The notes under the pieces were generated by a model. That model saw nothing but the letters and a program-made list of their open reading frames with translations, did not search any database and was not told where the DNA came from. Below, in pieces: positions 55,066 through 63,899 of a DNA stretch of 64,000 nucleotides. The stretch spans positions 4,871,223 through 4,935,222 of the forward strand of contig NZ_CP033068.1 of NCBI RefSeq assembly GCF_003668995.1, read 5' to 3'. The position numbers were made by a program, and so were the translations under genes. Each line of letters begins with the position of its first letter. The first letter of the stretch is position 1. The DNA comes from Flavobacterium sp. 140616W15. GTDB taxonomy: Bacteria > Bacteroidota > Bacteroidia > Flavobacteriales > Flavobacteriaceae.

Positions 55066-56208
55066 ATGAAAAAACTAACCATAATATGCGTACTAATTAC
55101 AACTGTTTCTTTTGCGCAAAAAATAAAGACAGGAGCAGAAAATTATACTGAATATTTGCCTTTACTAAAAGGGAAGACTATCGGTATAGTAACCAATCAA
55201 ACAGGAATTATTGACAAGAAAACCCATCTTGTTGATTTTTTGGTTGAGAAAAAAGTAAAGATAAAAACCATTTTTGCACCAGAGCACGGCTTTCGAGGGA
55301 CAGCCGATGCAGGCGAACACGTATCTGATGAAATCGATTCAAAAACAGGTTTGTCGATTGTTTCCCTTTACGGAAAAAACAACAAACCAAGTGGAGAACA
55401 ATTAAAAGGAATTGATGTCATGATTTTTGATTTACAGGATGTGGGGACAAGGTTATACACATACGTTTCTACAATGCACAGAATAATGGAAGCATGTGCA
55501 GAGAATAATGTCCCGTTGATAGTAATGGATCGGCCAAATCCAAATATTGGTATTGTAGATGGACCAGTTTTGGATATTGTTTTTAAAAGTGGGATTGGGA
55601 TGCATCCAACACCTTTGCTTCACGGAATGACTCTGGGTGAAGAAGCCAAAATGATTAATGGAGAAAAATGGTTAAAAGATGGGATTCAATGTGAACTTAC
55701 GGTTATTCCGTGCTTAAATTATGACAGAAGTATGAGTTATAGTTTGCCTGTACGACCTTCTCCAAACTTGCCTAACGACCAATCGATTAATTTATATGTT
55801 AGTTTGTGTCTTTTTGAAGGAACTAATGTGAGTATGGGACGCGGAACCGAAAAGCAATTTCAGATTTATGGATCTCCATACTTGCCCAAAAGTGACTTTG
55901 CATTTACTCCCAAGCCTAATTTTGGGGATAAAGACCCTCTATATAATGGAGTAGAGTGTAATGGAGAGGATTTATCGGCAATACCTAAAATAGATAAACT
56001 AGAAATCAAATGGTTGATTAAAGCATACCAAATAACATCGGATAAATCTAAATTTTTTGATAAAAGAAAGTTCTCAATACGAGCAGGAAATGAAAAATTA
56101 CAACAGCAGATAGAAGCAGGAACCTCCGAAGAAGAGATAAGAAATAGTTGGAAAGAAGGTTTACAAGCCTTTAAAAAAATGAGAAAGCAGTACTTAATTT
56201 ATAAATAA
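55066..56208 (+). CDS. Exo-beta-N-acetylmuramidase NamZ, GH171 (DUF1343), copy 2
   Basis: The 380-residue secreted protein (signal peptide ending VSFAQ) carries IGIVTNQTGI, APEHGFRGTADAGEHV with Glu73, DLQDVGTRLYTY and NLPNDQSINLY, and is a full-length paralogue of the protein at 33568-34767. T. forsythia also has two NamZ enzymes. The two copies bracket the locus, one in each arm, and may differ in preference for free glycan ends or peptide-carrying MurNAc. It ends at the terminator at 56264. Confidence 0.92.
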   Translation: MKKLTIICVLITTVSFAQKIKTGAENYTEYLPLLKGKTIGIVTNQTGIIDKKTHLVDFLVEKKVKIKTIFAPEHGFRGTADAGEHVSDEIDSKTGLSIVSLYGKNNKPSGEQLKGIDVMIFDLQDVGTRLYTYVSTMHRIMEACAENNVPLIVMDRPNPNIGIVDGPVLDIVFKSGIGMHPTPLLHGMTLGEEAKMINGEKWLKDGIQCELTVIPCLNYDRSMSYSLPVRPSPNLPNDQSINLYVSLCLFEGTNVSMGRGTEKQFQIYGSPYLPKSDFAFTPKPNFGDKDPLYNGVECNGEDLSAIPKIDKLEIKWLIKAYQITSDKSKFFDKRKFSIRAGNEKLQQQIEAGTSEEEIRNSWKEGLQAFKKMRKQYLIYK

Positions 56209-56263
56209 AAATAATAAAGCCTATAAAAAATGTTTTTTAGTTTTTAATTTTTTGTTGGTAAAT

Positions 56264-56299
56264 AAATACCGCCTCTAACCATGAGGCGGTATTTTGCTT
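56264..56299. terminator. Bidirectional terminator at the end of the locus
   Basis: Perfect 12-bp arms AAATACCGCCTC (56264-56275) and GAGGCGGTATTT (56283-56294) with a seven-base loop; T-rich on both sides. It separates namZ copy 2 from the convergent PepSY-like genes. Confidence 0.85.
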
Positions 56300-56311
56300 T
56301 TAATCAAATCT

Positions 56312-56782
56312 TTATTTATCTATTCGGATAAAATTTCCTTCAAGATCAAATACAAGTTCCAGATTATTAGAAAGTTCTATTTCGATATGAGTTTTTTCGT
56401 TGTCTATAGCTGTTACAGATTGATTAGGATAATTTTCCTTTACATAAGTATTGATTTTTTCAGGAATTAATTCAACAGGAATTGCTTGGTTATTTCCATC
56501 GATATCAACCCATTTTCCGTTTATATCAAAATCAATTTCAAAATTATTACTCAATAAAACATCATATACAGAACCATCAGAATCAGGAATGTTTTGCTTT
56601 TTTATTAGTTTATAAGTAGCAGTAGGGAAATATGAGGTAACAAATGTTGTTGCTGGTTGAGGTAAGTCTTTAGCGCTAATTACAGATTCGTAGTCATTAT
56701 CATTATCATCATCACTACTACAAGATGTTGCTGAGAATAAAAGCGTTAAAGCAATAAAGCCTGATAAGATTATTTTTTTCAT
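56312..56782 (-). CDS. PepSY-like lipoprotein (DUF2874)
   Basis: The 156-residue lipoprotein (Cys21, then SSDDDNDND) contains two repeats of the PepSY-like fold, each with LP..A..F....FP and LSNN.EIDFD.NGKWVDIDGNNQAIP-type strands. The acidic run after the cysteine resembles signals that send flavobacterial lipoproteins to the cell surface. PF11396 members were named for likeness to a beta-lactamase inhibitor; no such activity is shown. It is 25 bases after a related gene and close to a two-component system. Confidence 0.85.
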   Translation of the reverse strand: MKKIILSGFIALTLLFSATSCSSDDDNDNDYESVISAKDLPQPATTFVTSYFPTATYKLIKKQNIPDSDGSVYDVLLSNNFEIDFDINGKWVDIDGNNQAIPVELIPEKINTYVKENYPNQSVTAIDNEKTHIEIELSNNLELVFDLEGNFIRIDK

Positions 56783-56807
56783 GATTAAAGTATTAAATTA
56801 TTGATTC

Positions 56808-57251
56808 TTAATTATCGATTCTTATAAAATTACCTTTAGAGTTAAATTCTAGCTCTAAACCGTTACTTAAGTTTACTTCGTAACCCCAAGTACCTTTGTC
56901 AATTTTGGTTATTGTTGTATTGGCAAAATTGGTATTTATGTAAGATACAATTTTTTTTGGAATTACAGATATAGGAATAGCCTGATGATTTCCATCTACT
57001 TCTTCCCAATTTCCTTTTCCATCAAATTCAACTTCTAAATTATTAGCAAACTGAACTTTGTAGTCTTTAGAGAACATTTCTTTGTCCTCAATTATATAAG
57101 TAGGCTCTTGTCCTGCAAAATGGGTTTTTAAAAAAGATTGAGCATTTGCAGGTAGTGCAGTTTTAGTGATTACTGTTTTTTGTGCATTTGCAGAAAGTCC
57201 AAATGCTAATCCTGCTATTAGGCACATAGCCAAGTTTAATTTAGTTTTCAT
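56808..57251 (-). CDS. PepSY-like periplasmic protein (DUF2874)
   Basis: The 147-residue secreted protein (signal peptide ending LSANA) has two PepSY-like units (LPANAQSFLKTHF, FANNLEVEFDGKGNWEEVDG, LSNGLELEFNSKGNFIRID) and is a paralogue of the lipoprotein encoded next to it. It lies 75 bases after the histidine kinase gene on the same strand. In Bacteroidetes such proteins commonly accompany a two-component system and are thought to be its targets or sensors. Confidence 0.86.
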   Translation of the reverse strand: MKTKLNLAMCLIAGLAFGLSANAQKTVITKTALPANAQSFLKTHFAGQEPTYIIEDKEMFSKDYKVQFANNLEVEFDGKGNWEEVDGNHQAIPISVIPKKIVSYINTNFANTTITKIDKGTWGYEVNLSNGLELEFNSKGNFIRIDN

Positions 57252-57326
57252 AATTATTTATTTTTAATTCTAATGCAAGTGTACAACTAGAATTTGGAAA
57301 CAATTAGGAAAAACATAGAAAAAAGA

Positions 57327-58598
57327 CTACTTTTTAGGAAAGTTGATTTTGAATTGATGATTTCCCGTAAATGAATATTCTATAGTAATCGAATAGTTAT
57401 TTATGATTGATTTTACAATAGATAAACCTAAACCAGTAGATTCATTTGTTGTGGTATGGCGATAGAATCTTCCGAAAATTAATTCAGAATTTAAAGGAGG
57501 ATTATTTCCAGTGTTCGAAATTATGATGTCATTCTTATTTATTATGAAATTCACAAAACCATCTGGATGATTATGTATTATGGCATTTTTTAATAAATTA
57601 CTAATCAATGCAATTGCCAATCCTTTGTTCATCATAAAATATAACGAATCATTTTCTACGACTGTTATTTTTACTTTTTTGAAATCAGCCAAATCTGTGT
57701 AGTCGTCAATTAGTAATAAAATGAGTTCATTAAAGTTAACATTTTCTTCTTCCGAATACTGTTGATTCTCTATTTTGGATAACATTAATAACGATTTATT
57801 CAACCTTGTTAAGCGAGTTAAGGTATCGGTTATTTTTCCTATTTCCATCATTTGTTCATCAGGAAGAACGGTATTTTCGGCAAATAACTCGAGTTTGTTA
57901 ATGCTAATTGCTAGTGGTGTTTGTAGTTCATGAGAAGCATTCTCTATAAATTGTTTTTGACTAGAATAAATTGTTTCATTGCGATTTAGCATTTTTTCTA
58001 CTTCTTTTGCTAAGATATTGAATTCATCGATAGGAGAATTTATAGGTTTTAATCGGCTGCCAGTTCCTAATTTAATTTCTTTAAGATTATCTAAAATGAT
58101 ATGAAACGATTTCCATATTTTTTTTAACAACAAGTGGTTTACTGCCAATATACTAATTACGAGCATAACATATAAACCAATTAAAGCAAGCAGTAAATCT
58201 TCTAGTAATTCATCTTCTTCAACGATTGATGCTTTTATAATTAGTTCATGAGGATTGCCTTTATCATCATTAAATATAGTTTTTAATGTCCTGATAGGTT
58301 CGTTATCATTATCATATTCCATGAATTCCTTAGAAGTAGAAAACTCATCTTTTCGAGAATAATTACCTTTTGGTAATGGTTTTATAGTAAACTTGTTGAT
58401 ACCAAATTCTGGAGAATTTAATAATTTTTTGTCGGCAAAAGTGTGACGGATAATAATAATCTTAGAGTTTTTTAAATCATCATCGATATTATCATGTACT
58501 TCATCTAAAATCAGCATATAAAAAATCCCTGCCCAGATTGGGATTACAATAAGAAGCGTAAGTGCCAGATAACGAAGGGTATAATTTTGTAATTTCAT
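57327..58598 (-). CDS. Sensor histidine kinase
   Basis: The 423-residue membrane kinase has membrane segments at about residues 8-30 and 135-158 flanking a periplasmic sensor, a HAMP-like linker, the H-box FIENASHELQTP with phospho-acceptor His223, and a HATPase domain with the N box (SNLLKNAIIHN) and STGLGLSIV. The start overlaps the stop of the response-regulator gene by one base. The signal is unknown; the two downstream PepSY-like proteins are candidates for regulatory targets or ligands. Confidence 0.93.
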   Translation of the reverse strand: MKLQNYTLRYLALTLLIVIPIWAGIFYMLILDEVHDNIDDDLKNSKIIIIRHTFADKKLLNSPEFGINKFTIKPLPKGNYSRKDEFSTSKEFMEYDNDNEPIRTLKTIFNDDKGNPHELIIKASIVEEDELLEDLLLALIGLYVMLVISILAVNHLLLKKIWKSFHIILDNLKEIKLGTGSRLKPINSPIDEFNILAKEVEKMLNRNETIYSSQKQFIENASHELQTPLAISINKLELFAENTVLPDEQMMEIGKITDTLTRLTRLNKSLLMLSKIENQQYSEEENVNFNELILLLIDDYTDLADFKKVKITVVENDSLYFMMNKGLAIALISNLLKNAIIHNHPDGFVNFIINKNDIIISNTGNNPPLNSELIFGRFYRHTTTNESTGLGLSIVKSIINNYSITIEYSFTGNHQFKINFPKK

Positions 58599-59269
58599 TA
58601 ATTCATTTTGTATCCAATTCCGTAAACTGCTTGAATATCAATTTCGGCATTACTGTCTTTTAGTTTTTTTCGCAAATTTTTAATTTGTGAATATACAAAA
58701 TCTAAATTGTCTGCCTGATCGGTGTGGTCGCCCCAAACATATTCGGCTATCGCAGTTTTATTAATTAATCGGTTTGGATTTATTATAAAATAGTAGAGTA
58801 AGTCAAATTCTTTTCTGTTTAAGATTAGTTCATTATTATCTATGGTAACGGTTCGTTGTTCAGGGCAAAGAGTTACGTTCTTCCAAGTAATAAAATTATC
58901 TCCATTATAATTATTTCTGCGAATAGCTGATTTTATTCGTGCATGTAATTCTGACAAATGAAAAGGCTTACTTAAATAATCATCAGCTCCTAAGTTTAAA
59001 CCTTTTACTTTATCATCAACAGCATCTTTTGCTGAAATAATAATAACTGCACTTTGTTTTTTTTGTCTTTTTACTTCCAGAAGTAAGTCAAGGCCATTCC
59101 CGTTTGGTAGCATGATATCAATTAGAATACAATCGTAATCATATGCGCCTAGTTTGTCTAATCCAGAAATATAATCATATGCCGTTTCGACAATATATTT
59201 TTCTTTTTCAAGTGATTGTTGTACCACTTCACGTAAACCAGCCTCATCTTCTATTATTAAAATTTTCAT
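58598..59269 (-). CDS. OmpR/PhoB family response regulator
   Basis: The 223-residue protein has an N-terminal receiver domain (phospho-acceptor Asp51 in LIDIMLPNG, SAKD, conserved KPF) and a C-terminal winged helix (LNRKEFDLLYYFI, YVWGDHTDQADNLDFVYSQIKNLRKKL, YGIGYKMN). It is the first gene of the unit RR-HK-PepSY-PepSY. A TetR- or OmpR-type direct repeat upstream could not be made out. Confidence 0.94.
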   Translation of the reverse strand: MKILIIEDEAGLREVVQQSLEKEKYIVETAYDYISGLDKLGAYDYDCILIDIMLPNGNGLDLLLEVKRQKKQSAVIIISAKDAVDDKVKGLNLGADDYLSKPFHLSELHARIKSAIRRNNYNGDNFITWKNVTLCPEQRTVTIDNNELILNRKEFDLLYYFIINPNRLINKTAIAEYVWGDHTDQADNLDFVYSQIKNLRKKLKDSNAEIDIQAVYGIGYKMN

Positions 59270-59429
59270 GTTCTCTCTGTTTTATGTAATTCAAAAGTAT
59301 GAATACCAATCAAAATAAAACTGGATTTCTGGAAACATTTAGGAATAAATAGTTTTGTTAACTTCCTTTTTTAAAATAATGCAAGACATAATAATACTGA
59401 TTTATACTTTTATAGAAGTGTGTAATTTA

Positions 59430-59831
59430 TTAATTAATATCTATGTCGACTCGATGTTTGTGTAAAAAACCATGTTTGTTGTCTTTTAAGAGTTTTTTTA
59501 CAGACTCTGGAGTTTTATAAATAGTTTTGATGTTTTTAGTATCAAACTCAATAGTATTTACTGAATTTGAAAAATCATCAATTATAGGATCAGACCAAAC
59601 TCCAGCTCCAAAAGATATTTTTACAGTATTTTTTTGTTTTAGATTGAAGACAATAGAATCTCCATTTGATTTGTCTTTTATAACACTCGAAGTGTAACTT
59701 TTAGCTTCTGGATTTAGATTGATTTTAATTTTAACATCTGAATCGGTTTTGTTTATGAAATTAAGATTTCTTATTGGATCACAACTGGTTAATAGAAGAC
59801 AAAAAAATAATAGAATTATTGATTTAATCAT
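59430..59831 (-). CDS. Small lipoprotein of unknown function
   Basis: The 133-residue lipoprotein (LLTSCDP, Cys17) has a beta-rich mature part with no recognised domain (NLNFINKTDSDVKIKINL). It lies alone on the minus strand between the regulator gene and the DUF4421 gene. Confidence 0.72.
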   Translation of the reverse strand: MIKSIILLFFCLLLTSCDPIRNLNFINKTDSDVKIKINLNPEAKSYTSSVIKDKSNGDSIVFNLKQKNTVKISFGAGVWSDPIIDDFSNSVNTIEFDTKNIKTIYKTPESVKKLLKDNKHGFLHKHRVDIDIN

Positions 59832-60092
59832 AATGTAAGTATTTAAGATGCTAATTTAATTGTAATATGAAAATAAAACGAGTTCAATAAATTATAAAAG
59901 TATAATGATAAGCTGTTTTTTGAGTAAAGTTGAATTCATTTATTAAATTATTGCAGTGTTTAATTCGCAGAAATCACATATTTAAAGTATGTATAAAAGA
60001 TATATGATTTAATTAAGAGGTGTAGTTTTTATATTTTCTAAAGAATACTTTTGCGTAATAATAAGGGGCAATAAATTCCGTTTTATAGCATA

Positions 60093-61042
60093 ATGAAAAC
60101 ATATTTTTATTTTTTACTTTTATTTATTCTTCCTTATTTTAGTCAAGCTCAGGTTAAGGTTGATACTTCTTATATTAAACCATTTGAAAATCATCTTTCT
60201 ATTCGAATATATCAGTCGATGAAGTTTATTTCTATGGAACAAAACATAGGAGGCGAGACAAAGAAATTTATGCCAAATACACCAATGAATTTAGGTTTTG
60301 GAGTGTCTGTAAATAACACTATAATTAATTTAAGTTATGGATACGGCTTAAATTTTATGAAGGATAAAGATAAAGGGAAAACGAAAGCATTAGATTTTCA
60401 AATTCATAATTATGGGCGAAAGTTTATAATTGACCTTTTTGTTCAAAAGTATCGTGGATTTTATACTGCTGATGATAATGATAAAAACATACAGCTATAC
60501 CCAGATTTAAAAATTCAGCAATATGGAGCATTTGGGCAGTATGTTTTTAATAACAAGAAATTCTCTTATAAAGCAGCTTTTAATCAAAATGAAAGGCAAT
60601 TAAAAACCGCAGGAAGTTTTCTCCTTGGAGGTGGAATTTATTTTACAAAAATAGATTCAGATAGTTCTTTTGTACACAAGGATAAGAACTCATTACGGAA
60701 TTTTCAGTTTGGTGTAAGTGGAGGTTATGCTTATACTTGGGCGATTAATGAAAAGTGGTTTGCTAGTGGTTCAGCAACAATGGGAGTTAATTTTGGGACT
60801 GAAAAAATAAATGATTTTGGTAAAAAAAGATAGAAGTCTATCCTACATTCTTTCCAAGAGTTGCAATAGGATATAATAAAGAAAAATGGTCGCTAGGCTT
60901 ATCCTATGTTAATAATCTTATCTTTTCTTCATTTTCTGATAATAATACTAGTAACATAGGATTGTCCTCTGGAAATTTTCAGATTGCCTACATATGGAGG
61001 CTTGATTCTAATCCTTTTTGGGGTAACAAAAAGGCAGATTAA
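60093..61042 (+). pseudogene. DUF4421 family outer-membrane-like protein, split by a -1 frameshift
   Basis: The first frame (60093-60833, 246 residues) has a signal peptide ending SQAQ and beta-rich sequence typical of DUF4421 (FENHLSIRIYQ, LNLSYGYGLNFM-like strands, FLLGGGIYF). It stops after NDFGKKR. In the next frame the protein goes on IEVYPTFFPRVAIGYNKEKW to a final strand region (IAYIWRLDSNPFWG) ending at 61042. One extra A in the seven-A run at about 60823-60829 joins the two. Either a recent inactivation or a homopolymer error; the latter seems likelier given similar cases in murC and ftsQ. Confidence 0.8.
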
Positions 61043-61043
61043 G

Positions 61044-62573
61044 TTATCTGTCACTATTCCTAGGATTGAAAAGTTTATAACTCATTAATGCTAAAATCCA
61101 TACACCAAAACCTCCATATAATAAGACTAGGTCAAAGCCATGAGCAAGAGCGTCATGTACAATTTTCCCTGAAGAATCTAAGGTTGCAAGCTCAGGAAAA
61201 TCTTGATTGAGAGAAGAAAAATTTCCTACAGCTATTTTTTCTGCTATCGAGCGTAAAATTTCTGGTTCTAATGCTTTTGAAAAAGAAGTTGTTAAATGAG
61301 ATAAGATTCCTTCAACTAATATAACTCCCATTAAAGCAATATTAAGAGATAACGTAATCATTCGGGCGCTCATGTCTATACCAGAGGCCATACCAGCTCG
61401 ATTACTTGAAACTGAACCTGTGGTTGTATTAGTTACAGGAGTATTGGTTAAACCTAGTCCGATACCAGCCAATAGGGAACCGGGTAGCATTGTGATCCAG
61501 CTAGCATTTTCTGCAATGCTACCATATCGCATCATGATAAAACCTAATCCAAGAATAAATAGTCCTAAAGGAATTACAATGCCAGAGCGATATTTAACCG
61601 AAAGATATTCAGCAAATGGAGGAATAAATAAAGTTGGTAAAGTATAAGCAAGCAAAGAAAGTCCTACTGTAACAACATCATAACCCAAATAGCTTTGAAA
61701 ATAAATTGGCAAATAAATTATAAAGGGCCAAAAACTAAAATTCATGCCTATAGAACCAAATATAGCTCCTGAAAAAGTATTGATTTTAAATACTGAAAAA
61801 TCAAACATGGGATAGGGAGTTGTTTTTTCGACCCATATAAAAAGGATCAAACTTATTAAGGCAATAAGTATACTAGCTAGGGCAATTGGACTTAAGAACC
61901 CTAAATTTGGGCCTTGGGTAATGAAATAAGTGAGTCCGAAAATAGAGATAGATAATGTAATCATTCCCCATATATCTAATTTTTTGGTTTCAGAATCTTT
62001 TGATTCATTTACAGTGCTATAAACAAGAAAAGCAGCGATAATAGCTATTGGAACATGAATTAAAAACACCCACTGCCATGATAACAAAGCTAGTATTAAA
62101 CCACCAATAATAGGGCCAAAACCTAATCCGATACCAAGGATAATTCCCCAAGCACCAAATGCTTTACTACGCTCTTTACCTTCCTGAAATTGATATGATA
62201 AAGTGGCTACTTGACAAATAAGCATAGCCCCACCGCTTATCCCTTGAAAGAATCGACTAATAATTAATACCGCTGTATTTTGTGCTAAACCACAGATTAG
62301 GGAGAAAACACCAAATAAAAGTAATGTGATAATTAAAATGTGTTTTCGACCATATCGATCCGCTAAGGTTCCAGCAACCATTAAAATAGCAGTACAGCCA
62401 ATGGTGTATATATTCATTATCCATTGCATGTCTCTGAGATTGGCATTTAGCACTTTTTCGAGAGTTGGTAAGATTACAGGAACACTTGAAATTTCTAAAG
62501 AGAACATTAGATTAGCTAGACAAATCGCGATTAAGGCAATTGTATTTTTGTTTAAGTTGAATTTTTGCTTCAT
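61044..62573 (-). CDS. MFS transporter of the DHA2 (EmrB/QacA) type
   Basis: The 509-residue protein has about 14 membrane segments, the MFS motif A region (GTLADRYGRKHIL, near residue 65), motif B-like RFFQGISGGAML and motif C-like GIILGIGLGFGPIIGG, as in drug:proton antiporters of the DHA2 family. It is divergent from an AraC-type regulator gene, a common pairing for drug efflux control. The substrate is unknown. Confidence 0.9.
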   Translation of the reverse strand: MKQKFNLNKNTIALIAICLANLMFSLEISSVPVILPTLEKVLNANLRDMQWIMNIYTIGCTAILMVAGTLADRYGRKHILIITLLLFGVFSLICGLAQNTAVLIISRFFQGISGGAMLICQVATLSYQFQEGKERSKAFGAWGIILGIGLGFGPIIGGLILALLSWQWVFLIHVPIAIIAAFLVYSTVNESKDSETKKLDIWGMITLSISIFGLTYFITQGPNLGFLSPIALASILIALISLILFIWVEKTTPYPMFDFSVFKINTFSGAIFGSIGMNFSFWPFIIYLPIYFQSYLGYDVVTVGLSLLAYTLPTLFIPPFAEYLSVKYRSGIVIPLGLFILGLGFIMMRYGSIAENASWITMLPGSLLAGIGLGLTNTPVTNTTTGSVSSNRAGMASGIDMSARMITLSLNIALMGVILVEGILSHLTTSFSKALEPEILRSIAEKIAVGNFSSLNQDFPELATLDSSGKIVHDALAHGFDLVLLYGGFGVWILALMSYKLFNPRNSDR

Positions 62574-62660
62574 TATTTTGTATTATTTATATAAGCAAAA
62601 TTAAACTGAGTAATGCTATTTTTTCAGTATAATTTTATGATAATAAAGTATCTTTACAAG

Positions 62661-63489
62661 ATGAGAAAAGAAAATATGCATCAATCTGTTGAGGTGATTT
62701 ATAAGAAGATCAACGAATGTCCGATTGTAGATTCTAAATTCAGTTTCTTTCAGATGGTTTATGTAGTTTCCGGAAATGGGTTTCTTCACATTAATGGCAA
62801 TCGTATCTCTTATCAAACAGGAAATTTAATGTTACTTACGCCAAATGATTTCCATAAGTTTGATACTGTAACGACTACTGAGTTTTTATTAGTTAAGGTT
62901 AATAGTGAGTATGTAAAGAATATAAGTCGAAAAGTATTGACCATATCGAATGTTTATTGCATTATGCGACACATTTGTCAGGTTGTATTTTAAAAAATAA
63001 GCCGATGAGTTCCTTGTTAGGTCTATAGCCGAATCTTTAATACATAGTATAGAAAAAAGTATTTATGATGAAGATTTAGCTTCTCATTATGTAAATGCAT
63101 GATTGTAATTGCTGCGAGAAATCTAGCAAAGATAAAACCTGTTGGTATAAAAGAAATGCAGATAAAAGATCCTTGAAATCATTAATTATATTCAGGCTAA
63201 TATTTTTGTCCTCAAAAATTAAGGCTTCAGCTATAGCAGAGAAATTTGATATATCTAATACGTATTTAGGGAGTTATTTTAAGAATCTTGTGGGGAAACG
63301 ATTCAGTCTTTTATCTCAAATTATAAAATTAGATTGATAGAACATCGATTAAGTTTTAGTGATATGAGGATCAATGAAATTGTAGATGAATTTGGTTTTT
63401 CTGACGAAAGTCATCTCAATAAATTTTTTAAGAAACACAGAAACATTAGTTTAACTGGTTATCGAAAGGCAAAAACTTTGATGAACTAA
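62661..63489 (+). pseudogene. AraC family regulator gene with several frameshifts
   Basis: Fragments in changing frames add up to an AraC/XylS protein of about 275 residues: an N-terminal cupin-like sensor (FFQMVYVVSGNGFLHINGN, LLTPNDFHKFDT), a middle part (DEFLVRSIAESLIHSIEKS; NALIVIAARNLAK), and the DNA-binding domain (ASAIAEKFDISNTYLGSYF, then INEIVDEFGFSDESHLNKFF ending LMN at 63489). At least five one-base deletions are needed to read through, near 62930, 63003, 63100, 63172 and 63297. All are missing bases, some in homopolymers. It may be truly broken or badly sequenced. Confidence 0.82.
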
Positions 63490-63627
63490 TATGATTAAAT
63501 TGTTTTTTTACACAATTTTGGCTACGCTAGTTGATGAAGTAATTACACGAATTTTAACGAATGATAGTATGCGAATTCTTTCCGTGGCCACTAGGTCTTT
63601 TTTAAAACTTAAATAATTCTATATAAT

Positions 63628-63837
63628 CTACTTGTAGGCATTGCATACTTTCTCTAAAGTTGAGAGCGTTGCATTAGCATTTCCTTTTTCTAATCTTGAC
63701 ATATTACTTTTTTCAAAATTGCATTTTGCTGCTAAATCCTGTTGAGAAATATTTTTTCTCAATTCTAATTGTTTGAATTCGTTTTCCGACTTTTTGTTGT
63801 AAGCTCTGTTCCAAAATAGATTATCTTTTATGATAAT
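63628..63837 (-). CDS. Small XRE-type helix-turn-helix regulator
   Basis: The minus-strand frame encodes LELRKNISQQDLAAKCNFEKSNMSRLEKGNANATLSTLEKVCNAYK, a complete Cro/C1-type helix-turn-helix, ending at TAG (63628-63630). Up to 69 residues are open back to a TGA at 63838. There is no ATG, GTG or TTG before the domain; ATT or ATC codons inside the first palindrome could start it, or a base is missing upstream. It is divergent from the gene at 63900 and palindromic sites lie between them. Confidence 0.65.
   Translation of the reverse strand: MIIKDNLFWNRAYNKKSENEFKQLELRKNISQQDLAAKCNFEKSNMSRLEKGNANATLSTLEKVCNAYK
63821..63836. promoter_or_regulatory. Palindromic operator, copy 1
   Basis: TTATCTTTTATGATAA has 5-bp inverted arms TTATC/GATAA. 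An identical 16-mer occurs 48 bases downstream. This copy covers the start region of the XRE gene. Confidence 0.7.
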
Positions 63838-63850
63838 TCAAATTTTGTCA

Positions 63851-63858
63851 TATATTTG
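63851..63858 (+). promoter_or_regulatory. -7 promoter element between the two palindromes
   Basis: TATATTTG matches TAnnTTTG and is placed between the two operator copies, driving the rightward gene. Confidence 0.55.
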
Positions 63859-63868
63859 CCTAAACAGG

Positions 63869-63884
63869 TTATCTTTTATGATAA
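63869..63884. promoter_or_regulatory. Palindromic operator, copy 2
   Basis: The second exact copy of TTATCTTTTATGATAA lies right after the -7 element, over the expected transcription start, so binding should repress the rightward gene. Confidence 0.7.
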
Positions 63885-63899
63885 CTATAAAATAAAATT

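Noticed and set aside
25339-56208. Locus dedicated to chitin degradation
   Set aside because: GH20 and NagB would fit chitin, but no GH18/GH19 chitinase is present and NamZ, MurQ, AnmK and NagZ are specific to MurNAc-containing glycans.
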